Notes under the pieces: model-generated
Seen by the model: only the letters and a program-made list of their open reading frames with translations
What the model was told of the DNA's origin: nothing
Database searches by the model: none
Program-made: the position numbers and the translations under genes
Source: Parabacteroides sp. PM6-13
GTDB lineage: Bacteria; Bacteroidota; Bacteroidia; Bacteroidales; Tannerellaceae
Reading direction: 5' to 3'
Length of the DNA: 64,000 bases
Assembly: GCF_029892605.1 (NCBI RefSeq)
Contig: NZ_JARXWF010000007.1
Coordinates: 62,001-126,000 of the forward strand
Part shown: positions 18,732 through 26,458 of the stretch, one piece after another
Layout: each line of letters begins with the position of its first letter
Position numbering within the stretch: the first letter of the stretch is position 1

Positions 18732-20309
18732 ATGGTGAAGAAGAGAATCGGTTCGTTTGTGTTTTTGTTATTCGCTGCCGGCTTAGTTCTGTCCTGTTCT
18801 AAGCCCCAGCGTGTGGTGCGTTATGGCGATATGTTGCCTCGCAGTAATCCGGAGACGCAGGGAGTGGCTACCGAGGGTATTCTCCGTTTTCTGGAAGAGA
18901 TCGAAAGCCAAGGTATAGAGCTGCATAGCTTTATGATGTTGCGCCATGGTAAGGTTATCACGGAGTGTTGGTGGGATCCCTATAAGGCGGGTATGAATCA
19001 CGCCATGCATTCGGCCACGAAGACCTTTACCGCTACTGCCATTGGTTTTGCTGTCAAGGAGAAGCGATTGAAGGTGACCGATAAGGTGATCTCTTTCTTC
19101 CCCGATGACTTGCCGGAGGAGGTTTCTCCTTTCCTGCAAGAGATGCGGGTGAAAGACCTGCTCAGCATGTCGACCGGGCATGACCGGGCACCCTCCTTCA
19201 CGATGGAGGAGGATAATTGGCCACGTCTGTTTCTGGCAGCTCCCCTGGCATATGAACCGGGTACTCATTTTCTCTATAACTCAGCGGCCAGCCATATGCT
19301 TTCTGCCATTATCACCAAGCTGACCGGTGAGTCTACCTTCGAATACCTGAAACCTCGCCTGTTTGATCCATTAGGTATCACCGATATCCAATGGGAGACC
19401 GACCCACAAGGCATCAGCGTCGGTGGGGGCGGGATGCGTATCAAAACGGTGGATATGGCAAAACTGGGACAGTTCTACCTGAACAAAGGCGTCTGGGAAG
19501 GGAAACGCCTGTTGCCTGCTTCCTGGATCGAAGAGGTCTCTTCGCCCCATATCTTTCAGCGTCCCGATCGCACACCTGCGGAGAATGCCGGTGACGAAGG
19601 GGCACAGGGCTATGGCTACCAGGTCTGGATGTGTTCACCTGAGAATGTCTACCGGGCAGATGGCGCATATGGACAATTGATTCTTATCATGCCCGATCAG
19701 GATGCTGTCATTGCCCTCACCGCACGCACCAATCAGGCACACCGGGTGATGCAATTAGTTTGGGAGCATCTGCGTCCCGTTATGTTCGACCGGATGCTGC
19801 CGACCGACGAATATGCTTGGAATGATAAGACTACCTTATTGTCCAGCCTGCGCGTAAAACGTCCCTGGCTCACGCCGGAAGAGCAGTCCTTGCCGATTGA
19901 TACAGAGAGACATTTCCGCTTGGAACCGAATGAGTACGGGATTGAGAAGATGATATTCCGCTTCAATGAACAAGCAGAGTGCTTCCTTACGATCGAAGAA
20001 AAAGGGGAGACCCATACCTTTGCCTTCGGAGAAGACGACTGGCTGACCGGAGAAACCAACCGCCCCGGGCCATACTACCTCAACCCGCGCCGCAATCCGG
20101 CCGGGATGGCACCCTTTACGGTAGCGGGATATGCTGCCTGGCCCAAGAAGGATCTATTGGCACTCCGTCTCTATTACCTGACCGACATTCAGTATGCGGA
20201 CTTCTCCTGCCGCTTCCAGGGATCGCAACTGACTGTCACTTGCACCAATAGCCAATATCCGGATGCACCCGCCATTGTGCTGGTGGGAGCGGAAGGAGAT
20301 GGGAAATAG
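18732..20309 (+). CDS. beta-lactamase-fold serine hydrolase lipoprotein
   Basis: A 525-residue lipoprotein (lipobox LVLSC, Cys22). The class C beta-lactamase-like domain spans about 35-360, with SxxK as S94-A-T-K97 and the tyrosine motif Y182-N-S184. A beta-rich C-terminal domain of about 150 residues follows, as in many bacterial esterases of this superfamily. It is the third gene of the metallophosphoesterase-thioesterase operon (29 bp after the thioesterase), which is divergent from a BlaI/M56 operon. That context makes control by the BlaI-type repressor plausible. Whether it hydrolyses beta-lactams or an ester or peptide cannot be read from sequence. Confidence 0.9.
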   Translation: MVKKRIGSFVFLLFAAGLVLSCSKPQRVVRYGDMLPRSNPETQGVATEGILRFLEEIESQGIELHSFMMLRHGKVITECWWDPYKAGMNHAMHSATKTFTATAIGFAVKEKRLKVTDKVISFFPDDLPEEVSPFLQEMRVKDLLSMSTGHDRAPSFTMEEDNWPRLFLAAPLAYEPGTHFLYNSAASHMLSAIITKLTGESTFEYLKPRLFDPLGITDIQWETDPQGISVGGGGMRIKTVDMAKLGQFYLNKGVWEGKRLLPASWIEEVSSPHIFQRPDRTPAENAGDEGAQGYGYQVWMCSPENVYRADGAYGQLILIMPDQDAVIALTARTNQAHRVMQLVWEHLRPVMFDRMLPTDEYAWNDKTTLLSSLRVKRPWLTPEEQSLPIDTERHFRLEPNEYGIEKMIFRFNEQAECFLTIEEKGETHTFAFGEDDWLTGETNRPGPYYLNPRRNPAGMAPFTVAGYAAWPKKDLLALRLYYLTDIQYADFSCRFQGSQLTVTCTNSQYPDAPAIVLVGAEGDGK

Positions 20310-20327
20310 GCGATAGGTGTCTTTTTA

Positions 20328-20375
20328 TTCTCACCCGCATGAGAATTTTTTCTCACGCGGGTGAGAATTTTTTTT
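20328..20375 (+). terminator. paired 18-bp hairpin units acting as terminator
   Basis: Unit TTCTCACCCGCATGAGAA (20328-20345) is followed by TTCTCACGCGGGTGAGAA (20350-20367), its reverse complement with one change. They fold into one 18-bp stem or two small hairpins. Eight T residues follow on the plus strand, so it should end the operon that stops at 20309. Related units occur at 56197-56236. Confidence 0.8.
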
Positions 20376-20406
20376 ATGCTCAAAAAACGAGACAAAATGA
20401 TAACAA

Positions 20407-20437
20407 AAAAGGACTACTCTTTCGAGCAGTCCCTTTT
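20407..20437 (-). terminator. rho-independent terminator of mdh
   Basis: Arms 20407-20419 and 20424-20437 pair over about 13 bp with one mismatch around a TTTC loop. On the minus strand the stem is followed by a T-run (complement of the A-run at 20405-20410). It lies 22 bp downstream of the mdh stop. Confidence 0.85.
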
Positions 20438-20458
20438 CCATTATCTCGTTTGTTTTTA

Positions 20459-21400
20459 TTACAAAACGTTGATCTCTTTCAATACGGCATTGGTTTTGCG
20501 AACCGCTTCCGCGCTTTTCTTGAAAAGATCTTTTTCTTCGGCGTTCAGATCGAGCTCTACGATCGATTCGATACCATTCTTTCCTAAGATAACAGGTACA
20601 CCGATGCAGATATCGCTTTCGCCATATTCGCCTTCCAAGGCAACCGAGCAAGGAATCATCTTCTTCTGGTTGTGGATGATTGATTCGGCTACCAACGCTC
20701 CGGCAGCACCCGGTGCATACCAGGCAGAAGTACCTAACAAACCAGTCAGAGTAGCACCACCTACCATAGTTGCTTTTGCTACCTCATCTAATTTCTCTGC
20801 GCTCATCAGCTGGCTAACAGGAATACCTTTGTAGGTGGCCAGACGTGTCAACGGGATCATCGTTGTATCACCGTGTCCACCGATAACCATTCCTTCTACT
20901 TCGTTTGCGTTACAGCCCAATGCCTGTGACAGGTAATATTTGAAACGAGAGCTATCCAACGCGCCACCCATACCGATGATACGGTTCTTAGGCAAGCCTA
21001 ATGATTTCAGTGCCAGGTAAGTCATCGTATCCATCGGGTTAGAGATAACCACGATGATAGCATCCGGAGAATATTTCAGGGCGTTTTCGGCTACGTTCTT
21101 CACGATACCGGCGTTAACGCCAATCAATTCTTCACGAGTCATACCCGGTTTACGAGGGATACCCGATGTGATGATGATCACATCAGAACCTGCTGTTTTC
21201 GCGTAATCATTGGTGCAACCCACTACAGTGGTGTCGAAACCCAACAACTGAGCAGTCTGCATCATATCCATGGCTTTCCCTTCGGAAACACCCTCTTTTA
21301 CATCCAGCATGATCACTTCATCTGCCACTTCATTGAAGGCAAGCACATTCGCGCAAGTAGCGCCCACATTTCCGGCGCCGACAACTGTTACTTTAGACAT
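20459..21400 (-). CDS. mdh: malate dehydrogenase
   Basis: Interconverts malate and oxaloacetate with NAD+; in this phylum it is part of the reductive branch to fumarate and succinate. The 313-residue LDH/MDH fold shows the nucleotide loop GAGNVGATCAN (8-18), Arg83 and Arg89 in IPRKPGMTR (Arg at 83 specifies malate rather than lactate), NPMD at 121-124, Asp149/Arg152 and the catalytic His176 in GGHGDTT. Length is normal for the LDH-like MDH group. It is transcribed alone, with its own terminator and a -7 match upstream. Confidence 0.98.
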   Translation of the reverse strand: MSKVTVVGAGNVGATCANVLAFNEVADEVIMLDVKEGVSEGKAMDMMQTAQLLGFDTTVVGCTNDYAKTAGSDVIIITSGIPRKPGMTREELIGVNAGIVKNVAENALKYSPDAIIVVISNPMDTMTYLALKSLGLPKNRIIGMGGALDSSRFKYYLSQALGCNANEVEGMVIGGHGDTTMIPLTRLATYKGIPVSQLMSAEKLDEVAKATMVGGATLTGLLGTSAWYAPGAAGALVAESIIHNQKKMIPCSVALEGEYGESDICIGVPVILGKNGIESIVELDLNAEEKDLFKKSAEAVRKTNAVLKEINVL

Positions 21401-21456
21401 AATTAATACGTTTTATTTGTTTTACATTAGACAATATCCATTATTAAAAAACCACA

Positions 21457-21464
21457 CAAAGTTA
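21457..21464 (-). promoter_or_regulatory. predicted -7 element of mdh
   Basis: On the minus strand TAACTTTG matches TAnnTTTG exactly, about 56 bp before the mdh ATG. No clear -33 TTTG is seen at the usual spacing. Confidence 0.4.
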
Positions 21465-21578
21465 CGACGTATAAACGAATAAAGAAATTTTTCCATATTA
21501 TATTTTTGGGTGAAACACACTGAAAATTCGCTTTTTTCGCAAGTGACCTATGTTCCAATAGGCTTGGTCCGGCCTTTT

Positions 21579-21603
21579 GGACAGTTTTGTCCGTATTCGG
21601 ACA
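21579..21603. promoter_or_regulatory. overlapping dyads, probable activator sites for the sigma-54 promoter
   Basis: TGTCCG-TATT-CGGACA (21588-21603) is a perfect 6-bp dyad and overlaps GGACA-GTTT-TGTCC (21579-21592). Both lie about 50-70 bp upstream of the -24 element, where NtrC-type activators bind as dimers. The NtrC-type protein encoded at 25106-26458 is the likely ligand. Confidence 0.65.
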
Positions 21604-21649
21604 GGGTGTGTTTTGGGTATATGTCGCTAAGTCAATGTGTTATCTGTTT

Positions 21650-21665
21650 TGGCATGTTCCTTGCA
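21650..21665 (+). promoter_or_regulatory. sigma-54 (-24/-12) promoter
   Basis: TGGCATGTTCCTTGCA has GG and GC separated by exactly 10 bp and agrees with the sigma-54 consensus TGGCAC-N5-TTGCA at nearly all fixed positions. Transcription should start near 21676, about 20 nt before the ATG of the ABC ATPase gene. The same operon encodes a sigma-54 activator, which supports the call. Confidence 0.8.
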
Positions 21666-21695
21666 AACGGATAAACAATAAAATCGAACAACGAT

Positions 21696-22364
21696 ATGGG
21701 AATTATACAATTAGAAGGTATTTCGAAAATATACCGTACCAAAGAGGTCGAAACGGTCGCTTTGGAGAATGTCAACCTGGAGGTGAAAGAGAGGGAGTTT
21801 CTCTCTGTGATGGGTCCTTCGGGGTGTGGAAAGAGTACATTGCTCAACCTGATGGGATTATTGGATGTGCCGGCCGAAGGGCGTGTATGGATCAACGGCA
21901 CGGACACCACCGGTATGAAGGACGGTGAAATGGCGGAATTTCGCAACGAAACATTGGGCTTTGTCTTCCAGAGTTTTCATCTGATCAATTCATTGAATGT
22001 ATTAGATAATGTGGAACTGCCCCTTCTCTACCGGAAATCTTCCGATAAAGAGCGGCGCGAAAAGGCGAAAGCTGTATTGGAAAAGGTCGGACTCTCGCAC
22101 CGTATGCGTCATTTCCCCTCTCAACTATCGGGCGGACAGAGCCAGCGTGTGGCCATTGCCCGTGCCATTATCGGCAACCCGAAGATTATTCTGGCCGATG
22201 AGCCGACCGGAAACCTGGATAGCCGGATGGGGGGAGAGATCATGGAACTATTGTTTAAGTTGAACGAAGAGGGAACCACCATCGTGATGGTGACCCACGA
22301 CGAACATATTGCCGAATCCACCGAACGCATTGTGCGGTTTTTTGATGGACGCAGAGTGGAATAG
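21696..22364 (+). CDS. ABC transporter ATP-binding protein (LolD/MacB type)
   Basis: A 222-residue cytoplasmic ATPase of the MacB/LolD/FtsE group. Walker A GPSGCGKST (40-48), Q-loop Gln92, signature LSGGQ (144-148), Walker B IILADEP (164-170, Glu169) and the switch His201 are all present. Members of this group power mechanotransmission across the envelope or lipoprotein release rather than classical import. The two downstream permeases are its partners. It is the first gene of the sigma-54-controlled operon. Confidence 0.95.
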   Translation: MGIIQLEGISKIYRTKEVETVALENVNLEVKEREFLSVMGPSGCGKSTLLNLMGLLDVPAEGRVWINGTDTTGMKDGEMAEFRNETLGFVFQSFHLINSLNVLDNVELPLLYRKSSDKERREKAKAVLEKVGLSHRMRHFPSQLSGGQSQRVAIARAIIGNPKIILADEPTGNLDSRMGGEIMELLFKLNEEGTTIVMVTHDEHIAESTERIVRFFDGRRVE

Positions 22365-22365
22365 T

Positions 22366-22432
22366 AATTGATAATTGACAATGGAAAATGGAGAATGAAA
22401 AAATATCAATTATCAATTAACAATTATCAATT
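22366..22432. repeat. AT-rich inverted repeat inside the ABC operon
   Basis: AATTGATAATTGA (22366-22378) pairs perfectly with TCAATTATCAATT (22406-22418), and a further copy of the same wording ends at the permease ATG. It fills the 68-bp gap between ATPase and permease. As RNA it forms a hairpin that could adjust relative expression of the two genes. Confidence 0.7.
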
Positions 22433-23692
22433 ATGTTACGGATTTATTACAAACAAGCCATAGAGATGCTGAAACAAAACAAGTTCATCAGTGCCATTGC
22501 CGTCATAGGTACAGCCTTGGCAATTATGATGATCATGGCGATTATTGTTTCGGATAATATAAAAACCATCAGTCTGGGGGCGGAACCCAACAGATACCGA
22601 ACCTATTATGTAACAAGAGCGGTCGAGCGTGATACGGTCAAAAGAAGCTGGAGTGCCGGGGGAATCGGCTATGATCACTACAAGAATTACCTGACCGACC
22701 TTCAGGCGCCTGAATACACAACCGTTACGAGTTGGAGTAGTGTGTCGGTAAGCCGGGAGGGACATTCGGAGACACTGAATTTAGGTGTGCGCACTACTGG
22801 AGCGGACTATTGGAAAATCTACTCTTTCCGGTTTATCGAAGGAAAACCCTGGGGCGTAGGGGAGGTGCAATCAGGCGTAAAGCAGGTGATTTTGTCGGAA
22901 AGTACCGCGCGTGAGGTGTTTAAGGGAGAGAAAGCGCTCGGGCAAGAGGTGCTTTTGAATTCCGTACCCTACCATGTTGTCGCGATTGTGGAGGATGTAT
23001 CCAAAATATATGATATGGCCAATTCCGATCTCTGGATTCCTTACAGCAGTATAGCTGATTATAAACAATGGGGAGTAGGCTCAATTGTGTATACATTGAA
23101 AAACAACGAAGACTTGCCGGCGTTGGATCGGGAGATACGAGAAGCGGAAAAAAGATATGACGCTCAGCATGAAAACAAGGTATTGACCTTCCGGGGTCCG
23201 GCAAAACATGCCGATTACCGGCTGTCGGAGCAAGCCTCCGATAATGAAGATGCGATAGAGATCATCCGGGTAGCACGACGGAAATCGTTGTTTATCTTTC
23301 TGATTCTTCTATTGGTTCCGGCTATCAACCTTTCCGGTTTGAGCCTTTCCCGCATGCGGAAACGAACGGAAGAGATCGGGGTACGGAAAGCCTTCGGGGC
23401 GAAGCGGCATGTGATTCTTATCCAGGTGCTTTTCGAAAACCTGATTACCTCCCTATTAGGCGGAGTGATCGGACTGTTGTTGTCCTATGGAGTTATCTAT
23501 CGGATGAAACACTGGTTGCTCGGCGTGCCGGAGGATAGCTTTATCCCATTCAATGCGCTGATCTCCTGGCCTGTTTTACTATCGGTGGTCGTGGTATGTA
23601 TTTTATTAAATCTTCTTTCGGCGGGAATACCAGCCTACCGGGCTTCGCGTATGAATATAGTCAATTCACTTACTCAAAATGATAAATTATGA
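22433..23692 (+). CDS. ABC transporter permease, MacB/FtsX type (first)
   Basis: 419 residues: an N-terminal transmembrane helix (about 17-39), a large periplasmic MacB_PCD-like domain, then the FtsX domain with three helices (about 284-303, 333-357 and 380-404). The cytoplasmic coupling segment RKRTEEIGVRKAFGAKR sits just after the second helix, as in all FtsX-type permeases. With the ATPase and the second permease it would form a type VII ABC complex, probably a heterodimer. The substrate is unknown; sensing or exporting an envelope-active peptide is common in this family. Its last four bases overlap the next gene (ATGA). Confidence 0.93.
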   Translation: MLRIYYKQAIEMLKQNKFISAIAVIGTALAIMMIMAIIVSDNIKTISLGAEPNRYRTYYVTRAVERDTVKRSWSAGGIGYDHYKNYLTDLQAPEYTTVTSWSSVSVSREGHSETLNLGVRTTGADYWKIYSFRFIEGKPWGVGEVQSGVKQVILSESTAREVFKGEKALGQEVLLNSVPYHVVAIVEDVSKIYDMANSDLWIPYSSIADYKQWGVGSIVYTLKNNEDLPALDREIREAEKRYDAQHENKVLTFRGPAKHADYRLSEQASDNEDAIEIIRVARRKSLFIFLILLLVPAINLSGLSLSRMRKRTEEIGVRKAFGAKRHVILIQVLFENLITSLLGGVIGLLLSYGVIYRMKHWLLGVPEDSFIPFNALISWPVLLSVVVVCILLNLLSAGIPAYRASRMNIVNSLTQNDKL

Positions 23693-24957
23693 TACGTCAT
23701 ATATGTAAAATAATCTGGAACGAGCGTAAAGCCAACGGGTGGATCTTAGTGGAGTTTATTGTTGTTTTCTGTATTCTTTGGTTTTGCTGCGATTACCTGA
23801 GTTATATCGTCAGAAGCAACAGCGAGCCAGTAGGCTTCGATATCGACCATACCTATCAGATACAGATGTCACGGAAAATACAAAATGAAGCGCCGGAGGG
23901 CAAAAAAATGGATAATTACGCGTTGATGCAGACCTTTGTCAATCGAGTCAAGCAATATCCCGGGGTGGAAAGTGTCGCTTTCTCCAATGCGGCCGCGCCT
24001 TACTTGGGCTCTCTCTCCCGGAGTTCCATGCTCTCTCTTCCCGATTCAATCTGGGTAGGTGCTCGGACACGTCAAGTTTCATCGGAATTCTTCGAAGTAT
24101 TTAAGATAAAACCGGAGAGAGGACGTATTTTTAATTGGGAGGACAAGGCGGAAACTCGAAATGTGATTGTATCAGGAAACCGCAATGGCTGTTTTGACTA
24201 CTTCGATGAAAAGGGTAAAACAGTGGAACTTTCGAAGGTGAAATCGTTCTATTATGAAGATGAAAAGACTGAATATCCGATAATCGGTGTGGTGAACCCA
24301 ACGAAGGAGGATCCCTATTCATACTATGAACCTTGTATTTATTCTTCGCTTGATCATAATGAGGTGAACCTGGAGAGTGAGATCGTAATACGTGTCTCGC
24401 CCCATGCCGATAAAGATTTTGCCGCACGCTTCACTAAAGAGATGCGCGGTCAGCTCAATCTGGGGCCTTATTTCCTGACTTCGGTTACCTCTTTGCAGGA
24501 ACGCAAAAAGGAGGTGCTCAAAAACAACGGAATTACTGGTAATCTAAACAGTATCTACGCGATCACTTCTTTCTTAGTGATCAATATCTTCCTGGGACTT
24601 ATCGGCACGTTCTGGTACCGGGTGCAATCGCGCCGTAGCGAGATCGGTACGCGTATCTCTATGGGAGCCTCTAAAAAGAATGTAAAACGTATGTTGTTTG
24701 GCGAAACCCTGATATTATTGTTTATCGCCAGTTTCGTGGCGGTGAATATCTGCCTGAATATCGCGCAGACTGATTTCCTGGAAGCGATCGGATTGCCTGA
24801 ATCGCGGCGTGATTATATAGGCGCCGGTATCGAACAGGATTTCATCAATTATTTTGTTACCTATCTCTTCCTGGCGGTTGTTTCCCTGTTTGCTGTCTGG
24901 TATCCTGCCCGGCAGGCCGTGTCCGTTCCACCGGCAGAGGCGCTGAGGGAAGAGTGA
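23689..24957 (+). CDS. ABC transporter permease, MacB/FtsX type (second)
   Basis: 422 residues, same plan as the first permease: one helix near 17-38, a periplasmic domain of about 250 residues (about 40-290), and three C-terminal helices with the coupling segment VQSRRSEIGTRISMGASKK. It is clearly diverged from its neighbour, so the two are expected to form an asymmetric pair. It overlaps the first permease by 4 bp and is separated from the response regulator gene by a palindromic repeat of about 130 bp. Confidence 0.93.
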   Translation: MIRHICKIIWNERKANGWILVEFIVVFCILWFCCDYLSYIVRSNSEPVGFDIDHTYQIQMSRKIQNEAPEGKKMDNYALMQTFVNRVKQYPGVESVAFSNAAAPYLGSLSRSSMLSLPDSIWVGARTRQVSSEFFEVFKIKPERGRIFNWEDKAETRNVIVSGNRNGCFDYFDEKGKTVELSKVKSFYYEDEKTEYPIIGVVNPTKEDPYSYYEPCIYSSLDHNEVNLESEIVIRVSPHADKDFAARFTKEMRGQLNLGPYFLTSVTSLQERKKEVLKNNGITGNLNSIYAITSFLVINIFLGLIGTFWYRVQSRRSEIGTRISMGASKKNVKRMLFGETLILLFIASFVAVNICLNIAQTDFLEAIGLPESRRDYIGAGIEQDFINYFVTYLFLAVVSLFAVWYPARQAVSVPPAEALREE

Positions 24958-24961
24958 AAAA

Positions 24962-25087
24962 AATTATGAATTATGAATTATGAGTTATGATCGCTTAGCG
25001 AAGCGTAAAGCAATTATAAATCAAAAATCGCTTGCCGAAGGCAAAAAGCAATTATTTTCTCAGTCTCATAATTCATAATTCATAATT
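24962..25087. repeat. intergenic palindromic element with 22-bp arms
   Basis: Arms of 22 bp made of ATTATGA units (24962-24983 and 25066-25087) are perfect complements. Between them lie two related units: ATCGCTTAGCGAAGCG (24990-25005) and a 5-3-5 mini-hairpin TTGCC-GAA-GGCAA (25032-25044), each followed by AAAGCAATTAT. No coding potential is seen. It separates the transporter genes from their own regulator genes in one operon. Confidence 0.8.
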
Positions 25088-25105
25088 CATAATTAACTTT
25101 GGTCT

Positions 25106-26458
25106 ATGCTTCTAATTTGCGACGACGATAAAACGGTTTTGACTTCGCTTACGCTGGTATTAAAGCGGGCAGGGTATGAAGTGGCGACAGAGACTACTCC
25201 GCAGGGGGTGATTGACTTTGTGCGGCATACCTGCCCTGAATTGATCCTGATGGATATGAATTACTCCAAGACAACCACCGGAGAAGAGGGGCTGGAGTTG
25301 CTGGCGCGTGTGCGTGTGTTTTGCCCTGATACGCCGGTGATCCTGATCACTGCCTGGGGCTCGATCGACCTGGCTGTAAAGGGAATGCGGGCCGGTGCTT
25401 TCGACTTTGTGACCAAACCCTGGAACAACCTGGCTCTATTGAATACTATCCGTACGGCCATCGATCTGAGTCGTGAGGAGAAGAAAGAAAACGAACTTTC
25501 CGGCGAAACACTTTTTCATCATCCGAAGATTGTCGGTCGTTCTCCTTTATTGAAACAGGTATTACAGACCGTGTCGCGCATTGCGCATACCAATGCCTCC
25601 GTCCTGATAACCGGGGAGAGCGGAACCGGAAAGGAATTGATTGCCGAAGCGATCCACGAGAACAGCCAACGCAAAGAGAAGCCATTTGTGAAAGTGAATC
25701 TGGGTGGCATATCCCAATCCCTGTTTGAAAGTGAAATGTTCGGGCATAAGAAAGGTGCTTTCACCGATGCCTATCACGACCGTACGGGGCGCTTCGAGAT
25801 GGCAGACAAAGGCACGATTTTTCTCGATGAAATCGGGGAATTGGATATGGTTTCGCAAGTAAAACTATTGCGCGTACTGCAGGATCAGACCTTTGAACCC
25901 TTAGGCGAAAGTATGCCCCGACAGGTGGATGTGCGCATCATCAGTGCGACAAACCGAAACCTGGCGGAAATGGTGTCGCAGGGAAGCTTCCGGGAAGATT
26001 TGTTTTACCGCATCAACCTGATCACCGTCCGGGTGCCGGCTCTGCGCGAACGGCTGGATGATATCCCTTTATTGGTGGATCATTTTGCCCGACAGCAGGC
26101 CAGTCACAACGGCCTGGAGCGGATCGAGATTGCTCCGGACGCCATTGAATTCCTGAAAAAGCTGCCCTATCCGGGTAATATACGTGAATTGAAGAACCTG
26201 GTCGAGCGGACGATACTTATCTCCGGCAGACCGCTTATCACCGCCCAGGATTTCAAAGCGCAATATGTGGAGCTTCCTGTCAATAAAGAGGTGGAAGAGA
26301 ATAGCGTGCAGTCGCTCGAAAGAGTGGAAAAGAAGATGATCGCACGGGCCATCGAACTCTATGGAAGCAATATCTCTAAAATTGCCACTGCTTTAGGAAT
26401 CAGCCGGCAAACGCTCTACCGCCGGTTGGAGAAATATAATATGCAGATTCCGGAATGA
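25106..26458 (+). CDS. sigma-54-dependent response regulator (NtrC type)
   Basis: 450 residues. The receiver domain (1-115) has the acidic pocket CDDD near residue 6 and phosphoacceptor Asp50 in LILMDMN. The AAA+ domain has Walker A GESGTGKE (170-177), the sigma-54-contact loop GAFTDA (217-222) and Walker B GTIFLDEIGEL (236-246). A Fis-type HTH ends the protein (SNISKIATALGISRQTLYRRLEKY). It converts the closed sigma-54 complex to open by ATP hydrolysis when phosphorylated. The operon begins with a -24/-12 promoter and dyads, so positive autoregulation is likely. It overlaps the kinase gene by 4 bp. Confidence 0.97.
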   Translation: MLLICDDDKTVLTSLTLVLKRAGYEVATETTPQGVIDFVRHTCPELILMDMNYSKTTTGEEGLELLARVRVFCPDTPVILITAWGSIDLAVKGMRAGAFDFVTKPWNNLALLNTIRTAIDLSREEKKENELSGETLFHHPKIVGRSPLLKQVLQTVSRIAHTNASVLITGESGTGKELIAEAIHENSQRKEKPFVKVNLGGISQSLFESEMFGHKKGAFTDAYHDRTGRFEMADKGTIFLDEIGELDMVSQVKLLRVLQDQTFEPLGESMPRQVDVRIISATNRNLAEMVSQGSFREDLFYRINLITVRVPALRERLDDIPLLVDHFARQQASHNGLERIEIAPDAIEFLKKLPYPGNIRELKNLVERTILISGRPLITAQDFKAQYVELPVNKEVEENSVQSLERVEKKMIARAIELYGSNISKIATALGISRQTLYRRLEKYNMQIPE

